Part shown: piece by piece, positions 41,079 to 50,008 of the stretch
How positions within the stretch are numbered: the stretch's first letter is position 1
Layout of the letters: the number at the start of each line of letters is the position of its first letter
Assembly (NCBI RefSeq): GCF_014174255.1
Contig: NZ_JABEQJ010000002.1
Span: forward strand, 230,765 to 294,764
From: Gluconacetobacter sacchari
Lineage (GTDB): Bacteria; Pseudomonadota; Alphaproteobacteria; Acetobacterales; Acetobacteraceae
Reading direction: 5' to 3'
DNA length: 64,000 nt
Made by a program: the position numbers and the translations under genes
The notes under the pieces: generated by a model
What the model was told of the DNA's origin: nothing
The model's input: the letters and a program-made list of their open reading frames with translations, nothing else
Databases searched by the model: none

Positions 41079-42145
41079 GATTCGATGAACGTCTCCTGTA
41101 TCCGGGCGGTGTCTCCCGCGCCGCCCGGCGCGTTGGCAGCGAATTCGGCCGTCAGCGTGTAGCCGACGCCCAGCAGCACTGGGCCCAGGAAGATCCCCAG
41201 CGCGCCGAAGGTCCAGACGCCGCCCAGGACACCCAGGACGGTCAGCAGGTAAGGCAACTGCGCGCCGCGCGAGATGAACATCGGGCGGATGACATGGTCG
41301 GCCCCGGAAATGATGAAGGTGCCGAACGCCACCAGGCAGACCCCGCGCCAGAGATGATGCGTCAGCATCAGCACCAGCGCGCCCGGAATCCAGACCAGCG
41401 GCGCGCCGACCGGCAACACCGCGACCCCGGCGGTGATCATGCCGAACAGCACGGGTTGCGGCAGCCCGGTCAGGGCGAAGCCCAGCCCCGTCAGCACGCC
41501 CTGGATGATCGCGGTACCCAGGATGCCGTAGACCGTCCCACGGATGGTCCGGCCGATGATGCCGATAATCCGGTCGGCATAGGCCCCGGCGATGCGCCGG
41601 ATGACGGCCGAAAAGGTGGAACCGAGCCCATCGCCGCCCAGCCAGAAGAAGAAGGCGATGAACAGCGCCATGCCCAGATGGACCAGCCCGCTGGCCACCA
41701 GCATCAGGCCGCTCAGCATCGATTGCGCGATACTGCCGGCATAGGGCAGCAGCATATGCTCGGCATGGCCCAGGTCGGTTGCCCACTGGGTCCAGCGGTT
41801 CGCCAGGTCGGGCCCGATCAGCGGAATATGCGACAGCCATGCCGGCGCGGGCAGGTGGACCGAAGTCAGCGAGGCGGTCAGGCGCGCGAAGGTGCCGGGG
41901 AGGTCGGCGATGCTGGAACTGACCACGATCACCAGCGGCACGGCGACCACCAGCGTGGTCAGTATCGTCATGATGGCGGCGCCCGTCACCGGGCCGGCGC
42001 GGCGCCGGAGGCGGACATAGGCCGGCCAGGTGGCGAAGGTCAGGATCGCCGCCCAGAGCAGTGCGGACATGAACGGATAGAGGATGGCGCCGCACCCGAA
42101 GGCCACGCCGCCCAGCAACAACCCCATCATGATGCGCTCGGTCAT
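41075..42145 (-). CDS. AI-2E family transporter
   Basis: A 356-residue membrane protein of the AI-2E (PerM/TqsA) family. The usual eight helices are visible as a doublet near 5-50, a region around 55-80, and the closely packed C-terminal half with [35 protein letters not shown] and the signature [16 protein letters not shown]. Members export AI-2 or act as Na+/H+ antiporters; the substrate here is unknown. The ATG at 42145 follows GGCGGGAA. It leads the EEP gene. Confidence 0.88.
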   Translation of the reverse strand: MTERIMMGLLLGGVAFGCGAILYPFMSALLWAAILTFATWPAYVRLRRRAGPVTGAAIMTILTTLVVAVPLVIVVSSSIADLPGTFARLTASLTSVHLPAPAWLSHIPLIGPDLANRWTQWATDLGHAEHMLLPYAGSIAQSMLSGLMLVASGLVHLGMALFIAFFFWLGGDGLGSTFSAVIRRIAGAYADRIIGIIGRTIRGTVYGILGTAIIQGVLTGLGFALTGLPQPVLFGMITAGVAVLPVGAPLVWIPGALVLMLTHHLWRGVCLVAFGTFIISGADHVIRPMFISRGAQLPYLLTVLGVLGGVWTFGALGIFLGPVLLGVGYTLTAEFAANAPGGAGDTARIQETFIES

Positions 42146-42364
42146 TGGTTCCCGCCATGGCTCGCGATGCCGGAGCGCATCCGGCACTCTCAGATGATGT
42201 GGCACGGCACCGGGATGGTAAAGGGCCCCATGATGCATCCTGACCCGCCAGCCCCGATGGTTGATCGGGACCGAGGCACTCCGCTAAGGACGGTCTGTGC
42301 TTCGCAGGCCCCGCCGCTCCGTCTGGGCCCGGAACAGCACGGAACCGTGATGGAGCCCCGATCC

Positions 42365-43237
42365 ATGCATCCGTCCATTCATCCCCTGATCTCGCCCGTC
42401 CGGCTACTGGATCTGCTGTCCGCGCCGGATCTCGTCCTGCTCGACGCCACGCTGGCGCTGCCTGGCGAGACGTTCGACCCGGCGCTGCGGTTTGCCGAAG
42501 CTCGGCTGCCGGGCGCCCGCCGCTTCGATATCGAGCAGTTTTCCGACCCCGAATCTCACCTGCCGCACATGATCCCGACCCAGGCGCGCTTCGCGGCACT
42601 GGCGGGCGCGCTGGGCCTGTCCGACAGCGCGCACGTGGTGTTCTACGACCAGGGCAACGCGGCGTCGGCGGCTCGGGGATGGTGGCTGGCCCGCCTGTTC
42701 GGGCTGGATCGCGTCCAGGTGCTGGATGGCGGCCTGCCGGCCTGGCGACGCGCCGGCGGCCCGGTCGAGGAAGGCACGCCGCAGGGCGCGCGCGCCGCCG
42801 CCTTTCGTCCTGCACCGCGCTTCGTGCAGGTCGCGGGGCTGGGCGACATGCGCGATCATGTGGCACGCGGAAACCGGCTGATCCTGGATGCACGGGCCCC
42901 GGAGCGTTTCAGGGGCGAGGTCGCGGAGCCCCGGCCGGGCGTGCGGTCGGGCCACATGCCCGGCGCGCACAACCTGCCGTACGGCCTGCTGCTGGATGAA
43001 CAGCGCGCCTTCCTGCCGCCCGAAATCCTGCATGCTCGCTTCGCAGCGGCAGGCGTGACCGAGGATCGGCACGTCGTCACCACCTGCGGTTCCGGCGTGT
43101 CGGCGGCGGTCCTTTCCCTGGGGCTGGCGATCTGCGGCCGCGCGGGTGACGCGTTGTATGACGGGTCCTGGGCCGAATGGGGCTCCACCCCCGGTGCGCC
43201 GGTCGAAACCGGGCCGGGACGGGGCGCCGCTTCGTGA
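42365..43237 (+). CDS. sseA: Two-domain sulfurtransferase (3-mercaptopyruvate/thiosulfate)
   Basis: A rhodanese-type protein of about 290 residues with a silent N-terminal domain (LLDATLALPG, VVFYDQGNAASAARGWWLARLFG) and a catalytic C-terminal domain with LDARAPERFRGEVAEPRPGVRSGHMPGAHNLPY and the active Cys in TTCGSGVSAAVL. The CGSGV loop is nearer 3-mercaptopyruvate than thiosulfate enzymes. The ATG at 42365 follows GGAG; an ATG at 42350 is possible. The stop overlaps metC by GTGA. The 219-base gap to the divergent AI-2E gene showed no clear site. Confidence 0.88.
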   Translation: MHPSIHPLISPVRLLDLLSAPDLVLLDATLALPGETFDPALRFAEARLPGARRFDIEQFSDPESHLPHMIPTQARFAALAGALGLSDSAHVVFYDQGNAASAARGWWLARLFGLDRVQVLDGGLPAWRRAGGPVEEGTPQGARAAAFRPAPRFVQVAGLGDMRDHVARGNRLILDARAPERFRGEVAEPRPGVRSGHMPGAHNLPYGLLLDEQRAFLPPEILHARFAAAGVTEDRHVVTTCGSGVSAAVLSLGLAICGRAGDALYDGSWAEWGSTPGAPVETGPGRGAAS

Positions 43238-44472
43238 CCGAACGCGAGACCCTGCATCACGCCGTGTCGCGCGGCTGGCGCGAGATGGGCACCCTGCTGG
43301 TCCATCTGGCCCGCGACCTGCCGGCGGATGCGCGCGGCACGCTGGTCAACCAGCCGCCGACACGCGGCTCGACGGTGCTGTTCCCGACCGTTGCGGACAT
43401 GAACCGCAACGGGGCCCGGCGCTACGACCACGAAGTGATCTACGGTGCCATGGGCACGCCGATCCAGCACGAGCTTGAAGCCGCGATCGCCGCGATCGAG
43501 GGTGCGCGCCATGCCCAGATCGTATCGTCGGGCCTGGCGGCCTGCACCACGCCGCTGCTGGCCTTCCTGGGCAAGAACGGCCACTGCCTGATCCCCGATT
43601 CCGTCTATGGCCCCACGCGGCGCTTCGCCAACACGGTGCTGCGCCGTTTCGGGGTGGACACCACCTTCTATCCGCCGCTGACCGATGCGGCCGGGCTGCG
43701 GGCGATGATGCGGCCCAACACCCAGGTCGTATTCGCCGAGAGTCCCGGCAGCCATACGTTCGAAGTTCAGGATGTCCGCATGATCGCCGACGTCGCACAT
43801 GAGCATGGCGCACGGCTGATACTGGACAATACGTGGGGCGTGGGGATCTTCCACCCGTTCGAACATGGGGTGGATATCGCGGTACAGGCGCTGACCAAAT
43901 ATCCTTCCGGCCATTCGGACAGCATCATCGGCGCGATTTCGGTCGCCGACGAGCAGGACTGGCACGTGCTGCGCGACACCTGCATCCAACTGGGGCAGGT
44001 GGCCGGCCCGGACGATTGCTGGCTGACCCTGCGCGGCCTGCGCACCATGGGCGCGCGGCTGGAGCGCCAGTCGCGCAGCGCGATCGACGTGGCGCTGTGG
44101 CTGGCCGGGCGGCCGGAAGTCGCGCGCGTGCTGCACCCGGCCCTGCCGTCCTGCCCCGGACACGATGTCTGGCGGCGCGATTTCAGCGGCGCCTCCGCGC
44201 TGTTCGGCGTGGTGTTCCAGCCGGACTACAGCCAGGAGGCGATGATCGCCATGATCGATTCTCTGACCCTGTTCGGCATCGGGGCGTCATGGGGTGGGTA
44301 TGAAAGCCTGGTTCTGCCCACGACCGGCGGCATCCTCCGCACCTGCGCGGCCGAGGCGCCGGGCGGCCCCGCCTGCCGGCTGCATATCGGGCTGGAAAAC
44401 GCCGACGACCTGATCGCCGACCTGTCGGCCGGGCTGGAGATGTTGACCGGGGCCGCGACATACGGCGATTGA
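43234..44472 (+). CDS. metC: Cystathionine beta-lyase
   Basis: A 412-residue PLP enzyme that cleaves cystathionine to homocysteine, ammonia and pyruvate. Seen are RYDHEVIYGAMGTPIQHELEAAIAAIEG, the PLP-contact SVYGPTRRF, ILDNTWGVGIFHP, the Schiff-base Lys in ALTKYPSGHSD, and GIGASWGGYESLV. The GTG start lies within the sseA stop, so the two sulfur genes are coupled. No SAM riboswitch-like structure was recognised upstream. Confidence 0.92.
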   Translation: MTERETLHHAVSRGWREMGTLLVHLARDLPADARGTLVNQPPTRGSTVLFPTVADMNRNGARRYDHEVIYGAMGTPIQHELEAAIAAIEGARHAQIVSSGLAACTTPLLAFLGKNGHCLIPDSVYGPTRRFANTVLRRFGVDTTFYPPLTDAAGLRAMMRPNTQVVFAESPGSHTFEVQDVRMIADVAHEHGARLILDNTWGVGIFHPFEHGVDIAVQALTKYPSGHSDSIIGAISVADEQDWHVLRDTCIQLGQVAGPDDCWLTLRGLRTMGARLERQSRSAIDVALWLAGRPEVARVLHPALPSCPGHDVWRRDFSGASALFGVVFQPDYSQEAMIAMIDSLTLFGIGASWGGYESLVLPTTGGILRTCAAEAPGGPACRLHIGLENADDLIADLSAGLEMLTGAATYGD

Positions 44473-44556
44473 CCGCCACGCCCCGTTTCCGTCTCGACGC
44501 CGGGGTGATACGCAGGCGCTCCGGCCAGTCCGGTGGCCGATCGGGAAGGTGATGTG

Positions 44557-45339
44557 GTGGAAACCGATTTTATCGCGCGGCGCATTCTGCTGACCAATGA
44601 CGACGGCATCGACGCGCCGGGACTGGCCACGCTGGTCGAGATCGCCGCGACCCTGGCGCCCGAAATCTGGGTGGTGGCACCCGAACGGGACCAGAGCGGC
44701 ACCTCGCACGCGCTCAGCCTGCATGACCCGCTGCGGGTCAGCCAGCGGGGGGAGCGGCGGTACGGCGTCTCCGGCACCCCGGCCGACTGTGTGGTGATGG
44801 GCGCGAGCCACCTGATGGCCGGCCAGCCGCCGGACCTGCTGCTGTCGGGCGTCAATCGTGGCGCCAATCTGGGAATGGAGACGGTGTTCTCGGGCACGGT
44901 CGGTGCCGCGATGATGGGGCTGCTGATGGGTATTCCATCGATCGCCCTGAGCCAGTTGTTCGGCCGGGACCATCCGGTGCGGTGGGAGACGGCGCGGGCA
45001 CTGGCGCCGACGATCATTCGCGACCTGATGCGGCTGGACTGGGCCCGCGACGCCTGCCTGAACGTCAACTTCCCCGATCGCCCGCCCGAGCAGGCGGGCG
45101 GCCCGGTGCTGACCAGCCAGGGGGCGGGGCTTCTGGGGGGTGCCTCCATCGCCGCGCGCATCGATCCGCGCAACGGTGCCTATCACTGGCTGAGCCTGAA
45201 ACGGTCGTCCACCACCGACGACGCGGGAACCGAGACGGAGGCTGTTTTATCCGGAAAGGTCTCGGTCACGCCGCTGCGCTTCGAACGCACCGATCAGGAC
45301 GTGCTGGAGCGCATGCGTGCCACGCAAGCGCGACTTTGA
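44557..45339 (+). CDS. surE: 5'/3'-nucleotidase SurE
   Basis: A 260-residue metal-dependent nucleotidase. Seen are the metal site ILLTNDDGIDAPG at the start, APERDQSGTSHALS, VSGTPADCVVMG and LLLSGVNRGANLGMETVFSGTVGAA. SurE removes phosphate from nucleoside monophosphates and is linked to stationary-phase survival. The GTG at 44557 is preferred because GGGAAGGTG precedes it; GTGs at 44554 and 44533 are possible. It ends ahead of an AT-rich stretch and a terminator. Confidence 0.93.
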   Translation: METDFIARRILLTNDDGIDAPGLATLVEIAATLAPEIWVVAPERDQSGTSHALSLHDPLRVSQRGERRYGVSGTPADCVVMGASHLMAGQPPDLLLSGVNRGANLGMETVFSGTVGAAMMGLLMGIPSIALSQLFGRDHPVRWETARALAPTIIRDLMRLDWARDACLNVNFPDRPPEQAGGPVLTSQGAGLLGGASIAARIDPRNGAYHWLSLKRSSTTDDAGTETEAVLSGKVSVTPLRFERTDQDVLERMRATQARL

Positions 45340-45412
45340 TCGGATAGTGACATTATATCTTTAAAAAATAGTATATTATAAGAGTTTTCTCTCGTTTGAT
45401 CGTATCAGACTC

Positions 45413-45435
45413 AGCCGGCTTGTCCGGCTTTTTTT
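45413..45435 (+). terminator. Intrinsic terminator between surE and padR
   Basis: AGCCGG pairs with CCGGCT around CTTGT and is followed by seven T residues. It lies 73 bases after surE and 114 bases before padR. The AT-rich stretch 45347-45385 before it could be a promoter, in which case this hairpin would lie in the padR leader. Confidence 0.75.
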
Positions 45436-45548
45436 GTGCCCGATTTTTCTCTCCGGCAAAAAAATCATTGCCAGGAACCAGCCAATAGTGGCTACCTTGC
45501 ATAGACAGGTTCCGTGCGGTGCGGAACCCATTCAAGGAACGAGACGTC

Positions 45549-45884
45549 GTGGACAGCAATCTCGTCCAGTTCAAGAAAGGGGTGCTGGAACTGTGCGTTC
45601 TCGCACTTCTCGCGCGGTCGGACTCCTACGGCTACGATATCGCCAGCCGTCTGTCCGCCGCCATCGACATGGGTGAGGGCACCATCTACCCCCTGATGCG
45701 TCGGATGCAGAAGGACGGGCTGGTTTCCACCTACCTGGTCGAATCCTCTTCCGGCCCCCCGCGAAAATATTATCGCCTGACCGCAGGCGGCCGAAACAAC
45801 CTCACTGCCCAGAAAGCGGCATGGACCGACTTTACGCGCGCCGTCGCCGCCATTCTGGATCCGGATCTGGAGAAGACATCATGA
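45549..45884 (+). CDS. PadR family transcriptional regulator
   Basis: A 111-residue winged-helix protein. It has the PadR pattern FKKGVLELCVLALLARSDSYGYDIASRLSA, GTIYPLMRRMQKDGLVSTYLVESSSGPPRKYYRLTAGGR. The GTG at 45549 follows AAGGAACGAG; an upstream in-frame GTG at 45519 is less convincing. It overlaps the DUF1700 gene by ATGA. PadR genes of this kind usually repress their own operon, here the DUF1700 and DUF2807 genes. Confidence 0.9.
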   Translation: MDSNLVQFKKGVLELCVLALLARSDSYGYDIASRLSAAIDMGEGTIYPLMRRMQKDGLVSTYLVESSSGPPRKYYRLTAGGRNNLTAQKAAWTDFTRAVAAILDPDLEKTS

Positions 45885-46465
45885 ATGAGCGGGATTCATT
45901 TCTCCGGAGGCTGAGAAGCGGCCTGCGGGGGCTGCCGCGATCGACGGTCGACGACATCATCGCCGATTACGAGGGACATTTCGATGCCGGGCGCACGGCC
46001 GGCCGCAGCGAGGCCGATGTCGCCACCGCCCTGGGCGACCCCGCGCGCGTGGCCCGCGAACTGCGTGCCGAAGCCGGCCTGCGCCGGTGGGAAGACGAGC
46101 GCAGTCTCGCCGCCGCGCTGGGCGTCATCGTGGGCGTGATCGGCCTGGCCACGCTGGACCTGTTCGTCGTGCTGCCGGTGCTGGTCGGCGTTGCGTCCTC
46201 GCTGCTCGCCTTCCTGCTGGTCGGGATCGTGACCGCGCTGGGTGGCGGCCTGATCCTGCCGTTCGCGCTCATTACCAATCTGCCGGGTTTCACCGGCGAC
46301 CGGCTACAGGCCGGCCTGTTGAGCCTGGGCGTACTGAGCGGCGGAGCCGCGCTGACCGCGGCCTGCATCCTGTTCACCATCGGGCTGGTCAATCTGCTGG
46401 TTCGCTACGGACGCGCCCACTACCGGCTGATCGCGGCCGGAACCGGCGCCCCGGTGCGCGACTGA
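45881..46465 (+). CDS. DUF1700 (HAAS) family membrane protein
   Basis: A 194-residue protein. Residues 1-75 are a soluble HAAS-type domain (FLRRLRSGLRGLPRSTVDDIIADYEGHFDAGRTAGRSEADVATALGDPARVARELRAEA). Three to four membrane helices follow (about 83-105, 108-130, 148-175). Such proteins sit between a PadR regulator and an envelope sensor or adhesin-head protein in many bacteria and are thought to take part in membrane-stress signalling. It is coupled to padR by ATGA. Confidence 0.82.
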   Translation: MNERDSFLRRLRSGLRGLPRSTVDDIIADYEGHFDAGRTAGRSEADVATALGDPARVARELRAEAGLRRWEDERSLAAALGVIVGVIGLATLDLFVVLPVLVGVASSLLAFLLVGIVTALGGGLILPFALITNLPGFTGDRLQAGLLSLGVLSGGAALTAACILFTIGLVNLLVRYGRAHYRLIAAGTGAPVRD

Positions 46466-46506
46466 CGGCCAAGTCCGAACGGCGCCCTGCGCGCAAGGAG
46501 AAAATC

Positions 46507-47280
46507 ATGATTCGTGGACTCATATTGGTGGCGGTCGGCGGGGCGTTCCTGTCCATGGCCTGCTTCGCCGTGGCGGCGGTGCGCGGCCCGATCAACTGGC
46601 ATTTTGCCGCCCTGGACCTGCTGGATGACGACGATGACGGGCCGGCGGCGCCGGCGGCTTCGCACCGGATCGACTGGAAAGGCGGCGAGGCGCTGACCTT
46701 CGAGGTCCCGGCCAGCATCGTCTATACGCAGGGGCCGGCCGCCGGCATCACTGTCTCGGGCCCACGCGATATCGTGGATCGGGTAACGCTGAACGGCGAC
46801 GTGCTGGGCATGGACCACGCCGTCCATCATCACTGGCATAACGGCCATCTGCGGATCGTCGTCACCGCGCCGGCCATCAAGACGCTGACCCTGCGCTCCG
46901 CCGGGTCGCTGACCCTGAACGACGTGGCGGTGGATCACCTGTCCCTGACGGTGGAGGGCGCGGGCAACGTGACCGGGCACGGCAGGGCGGACATGGTGGA
47001 ACTGAGGGTCGCGGGCGCGGCGCAGGCCGACCTGTCGGACATGATCGTGCGGGACGCGGATATCGGCATTTCCGGTGCCGGCCATGTCAGCATCGGGCCG
47101 AGCGGGCACGCTTCCGTCCGCCTCAGCGGTGTTGGGGCGGTGGAACTGACCCGCAAGCCGGCGTCGCTGAGCAAGGAGATCAGCGGCATCGGCACGGTGA
47201 CGATCGACGGCGGCGCCGACGGAGACCATGACAGCGATCATGATGGCGCGAAGGAAAAGCCGGGAGAGTTTCAGCTCTGA
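46507..47280 (+). CDS. DUF2807 (GIN domain) beta-helix protein
   Basis: A 257-residue exported protein. An N-terminal signal or anchor (about 1-25) and an Asp-rich stretch (DLLDDDDDG) precede a repetitive region of short strands typical of DUF2807 right-handed beta helices (LTLRSAGSLTLNDVAV, LSLTVEGAGNVTGHGRA, ADIGISGAGHVSIGPSG). The tail is Asp/His-rich (DGDHDSDHDG). AAGGAG precedes the ATG. It is the last gene of the PadR-DUF1700-DUF2807 unit. The acidic segments may bind calcium, which is speculative. Confidence 0.8.
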   Translation: MIRGLILVAVGGAFLSMACFAVAAVRGPINWHFAALDLLDDDDDGPAAPAASHRIDWKGGEALTFEVPASIVYTQGPAAGITVSGPRDIVDRVTLNGDVLGMDHAVHHHWHNGHLRIVVTAPAIKTLTLRSAGSLTLNDVAVDHLSLTVEGAGNVTGHGRADMVELRVAGAAQADLSDMIVRDADIGISGAGHVSIGPSGHASVRLSGVGAVELTRKPASLSKEISGIGTVTIDGGADGDHDSDHDGAKEKPGEFQL

Positions 47281-47312
47281 GCGTCCGACGCGTCGCTCAT
47301 TTTCGTGCGGGA

Positions 47313-48566
47313 TCAGAAGCCCAGCACCGCGTCTCCGCCAAAGGTGAACATGCCGGCGTTTCGCAGGTCGTTGAACGGCGTCGTGTTGCTCAGAGAACGG
47401 TCGAAGCGGATTTCCGGACGGATCTCGAACAGGCTGGCTCCATGGCCCGGCGACGGGTGCCAGGTCAGGCCCAGCGTCAGGGCGCCGTAGGTGGTCGGCG
47501 GAGCGGATTGCGTATCCGCCGGCCAGCCCAATGTGGAGCGCATATAGGCATTGTCGGCCAGGAAGCTGGTCACGATCAGCCCGGTATTGTCGCGATAGAT
47601 CTCGCCCCGATAATTGAAGGTCAATGACGGGGCGAGCTGATAGCTGAGGAAGCTGACGAAACTGTAGGTATCGGCGCGAAGCCCCTCGTCGTGCAGCACG
47701 TTGAGTTCGCCGGTTACCGACAGGCGGTCGCTGAGCGTGTAGGTCGCGTTCAGGTCGTTCCAGAATCGTTGCGCGCTGTCGGCGCGCCTGCCCAGCGCGC
47801 GGACGGCATCTTCCGGCCCCACGCGCCCCAGATAGGTGAAGGACAGGCGCCCTCCCGCGAAGCCGCTGCCTGCAAGTCCAAAATAGCCGGCGGCGGCATT
47901 GTTGTTGTCGCCGCGACCGAACGAGACCTGATTGCCGGTATCGACCCCGAACAACACGTCGAACCGATCGGTGGCATGGAACTGGAACATCGCGCCGACA
48001 TGCTCGAACGGCGTCGAATATTGCGTCGTATAGGCCATGGTATAGAAGGGGCGGGCAGTGGGGTCCAATGCTTCCACCCCCATGGGCGAACCCAGGATGC
48101 CGGCCTGCATGTCCAGCCCATGGTGCGTCAGCCAGGGCAGATGCATGTCCAGGTGGGCCTGGGCGGGTATGAACTGATAGCGGCCGCTCATCATCCGGTC
48201 GGTGATGCCGGCGATCTCGAAATACCGGGCATCGGCGCCGTACAAAGCCCGGACCATGAAGCCGACCTGATAAAGGGGGGCGCTCTGGTCAACGGGCCGG
48301 GCCACGGTCACGGCCACCTGGTTCAGTTGCGCCTGGTTGGCATGGTCGCCTATGAATTCGGCGAAATTATCGCCGTTCGCCGGCCGGGCGGGATTGGCAT
48401 TGATTCCGCCCTCGATCTGGCCGTGCAGGGTCACGCCGCGCCACCAGTCCAGGATCGTATCGGCGCGGGCGATGCCGGCCTGCATGACGATCGTACCGGA
48501 CAGGGCGAGCAGCCAGCGGGTTCTCGCCCCGGAATGGCGGCATATCCTCCGAGCGGCTCTCGTCAT
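47313..48566 (-). CDS. Outer-membrane beta-barrel protein (porin-2 type)
   Basis: A 417-residue exported protein. The signal peptide ends near residue 35 (GIARA). The mature part has alternating amphipathic strands with many aromatic girdle residues, the motif GILGSPMGVEALDP and a terminal Phe (GGDAVLGF), as required for BAM-dependent assembly. It fits the putative beta-barrel porin-2 family. The substrate is unknown. A 294-base gap upstream (48567-48860) has an AT-rich stretch around 48645-48690 that probably carries its promoter; nothing else was seen there. Confidence 0.78.
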   Translation of the reverse strand: MTRAARRICRHSGARTRWLLALSGTIVMQAGIARADTILDWWRGVTLHGQIEGGINANPARPANGDNFAEFIGDHANQAQLNQVAVTVARPVDQSAPLYQVGFMVRALYGADARYFEIAGITDRMMSGRYQFIPAQAHLDMHLPWLTHHGLDMQAGILGSPMGVEALDPTARPFYTMAYTTQYSTPFEHVGAMFQFHATDRFDVLFGVDTGNQVSFGRGDNNNAAAGYFGLAGSGFAGGRLSFTYLGRVGPEDAVRALGRRADSAQRFWNDLNATYTLSDRLSVTGELNVLHDEGLRADTYSFVSFLSYQLAPSLTFNYRGEIYRDNTGLIVTSFLADNAYMRSTLGWPADTQSAPPTTYGALTLGLTWHPSPGHGASLFEIRPEIRFDRSLSNTTPFNDLRNAGMFTFGGDAVLGF

Positions 48567-48860
48567 GTCGCATTCTCCGATGAGCAGACACTCAGTGTTC
48601 CCGGAGCGGGCCAGCGGCGCGTCACGACGTATCTTTCAGTCCGGAAGAAGAATAAATATTTTAAAACAATCATATATGACATCATGCGGCGCGCATGCAT
48701 CCGCCGCGACACGCTCTAAACGCCCATTCCGCCGAGGACAAGCCCGCCGTACGCGCGCCAGGGCCGACGACGTTCATGTGTCAGGAGTTCGGGGGTGACC
48801 GCCCCTCCGCCGGACTGTTCAGGATCTCGCCCAGTGCGGGGCGTTCCGAGGCCGGCCCGT

Positions 48861-49442
48861 TCAGGAAGACGGGCGGTGGCTATCGGCGCGCGCGCCGCAA
48901 CCCTGCAAAAATGTCGCAAGGCCGAAGACGAAGATCTCGTCATGGGTGCCGATGCGCGGTGCGTCTTGCGCAGGCTTCCCCCCCGTTTCCGCCAACACAT
49001 GACCAATCACGAACATGCCCAACGCATCGAGGATGTAAAAGCTGTGCGGGCGCGAAAAGCCCGACTGCTCCAGGATGGATGCTCCAGCCGCCAATTTCTG
49101 CCAGGCGGCAGGCGAACGCACGGGACGAACCGCGATTTCCCCTACCAATCCGGGATGGGCTTTCAGGACCTGACGATAGCGGGAGGCCACCCGCGTCAAC
49201 CATGCCCGCCAATCGCCCGCAACCGGCGCATCGTCGGCAGCGGCTTCCGCCAGAACGCGCGCGACGAGCAGATCCAGCAGCGCGTCCCGGTTTCGGACAT
49301 GATGGTAGAGCGACATCGCCTCCACCCCAAGGCACGCGCCTAACGAACGCATCGTCAAGGCGCGTAGCCCCCCTTCATCGACAATAGCAAGCGCCGCATC
49401 GACGATGCGCGTGACCGTCAACGCCATCGTGGGAAAGTCCAT
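48861..49442 (-). CDS. TetR family transcriptional regulator
   Basis: A 193-residue regulator with an N-terminal helix-turn-helix (RIVDAALAIVDEGGLRALTMRSLGACLGVEAMSLYHHVRNRDALLDLLV) and a TetR-class C-terminal domain (WRAWLTRVASRYRQVLKAHPGL). The ligand is unknown. It could instead start at the ATG at 49427. It faces an unknown membrane-protein gene across 67 bases that hold two copies of TTAC-N3-GTAA, probable binding sites controlling both directions. Confidence 0.88.
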   Translation of the reverse strand: MDFPTMALTVTRIVDAALAIVDEGGLRALTMRSLGACLGVEAMSLYHHVRNRDALLDLLVARVLAEAAADDAPVAGDWRAWLTRVASRYRQVLKAHPGLVGEIAVRPVRSPAAWQKLAAGASILEQSGFSRPHSFYILDALGMFVIGHVLAETGGKPAQDAPRIGTHDEIFVFGLATFLQGCGARADSHRPSS

Positions 49443-49459
49443 TCCGTCATCTTGATCAA

Positions 49460-49502
49460 CTTACACCGTAAAGATATAAGGTGGCAAAACTTACAATGTA
49501 AG
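49460..49502. promoter_or_regulatory. Two operator-like palindromes in the tetR divergent promoter
   Basis: TTAC-ACC-GTAA at 49461-49471 and TTAC-AAT-GTAA at 49491-49501 are both preceded by AAC. They lie exactly 30 bases apart, about three helical turns. The second is a 13-bp palindrome, CTTACAATGTAAG. The space between is AT-rich (AAGATATAAGG). They fill the gap between the TetR gene and the divergent gene, as expected for TetR operators. Confidence 0.65.
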
Positions 49503-49509
49503 GCTTTCC

Positions 49510-49953
49510 GTGGTGCTTCTCGTCCTTCAAATAGTCCAGGTCGGCATTTTGTGGCTGCATGACTGGTTGAAACTCGGCCCGCTGAACGATGCGCGCGCGG
49601 CACGCGATATCGATGGAACTGGCCGATTGATCGTCGTCACCGTCGTGCAGTCCCTCCCGTTCACGCTGTTCCTCGCTGCCAGCATGTGCTACGGTCGGGC
49701 ATCGCTTCCGTTGTCGCTGCGGCGCGAATTGCTGTTCTGTTACGCTCTCCTGTTGGTCGGAGAGATCCGGGCATGGTGGTGGCCCTATCTGGTCCGGGCG
49801 GACCCGCGTCGGGCCGCACGCTATCGGTCCCTGTTCGGAAAGACGCATGCTTTTCTGCCGCAACGGAATGGCATGGTGCCCAATACGCTCCATTGCGCGT
49901 TGCATGCGGCCACTGCGGCGACGTGCCTGATGCTTGCGGCAGGCATGATTTGA
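49510..49953 (+). CDS. Hypothetical membrane protein divergent to TetR
   Basis: A 147-residue protein with about four hydrophobic segments (1-16, 40-60, 70-88, 128-146) and the conserved-looking motif GKTHAFLPQRNGMVPNTLHCALH between the last two. I do not recognise the family. The start is GTG at 49510 or 49513, only 8-11 bases after the second operator, so its transcript would have almost no leader. It is probably the regulated target of the neighbouring TetR protein. Confidence 0.6.
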   Translation: MVLLVLQIVQVGILWLHDWLKLGPLNDARAARDIDGTGRLIVVTVVQSLPFTLFLAASMCYGRASLPLSLRRELLFCYALLLVGEIRAWWWPYLVRADPRRAARYRSLFGKTHAFLPQRNGMVPNTLHCALHAATAATCLMLAAGMI

Positions 49954-50008
49954 CCGCATCGTCTACCGATCGATACAGTTCCACATTGGCGACAAGGCAA
50001 GCATCATC

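Noticed and set aside
43000..43234. SAM riboswitch before metC
   Set aside because: metC starts inside the previous stop codon, and no SAM riboswitch fold was seen upstream of the pair.
48716..48860. Open frame on the minus strand after tetR ending in LVLGGMGV
   Set aside because: Mostly antisense or out-of-frame overlap with tetR, with no recognisable domain or ribosome site.
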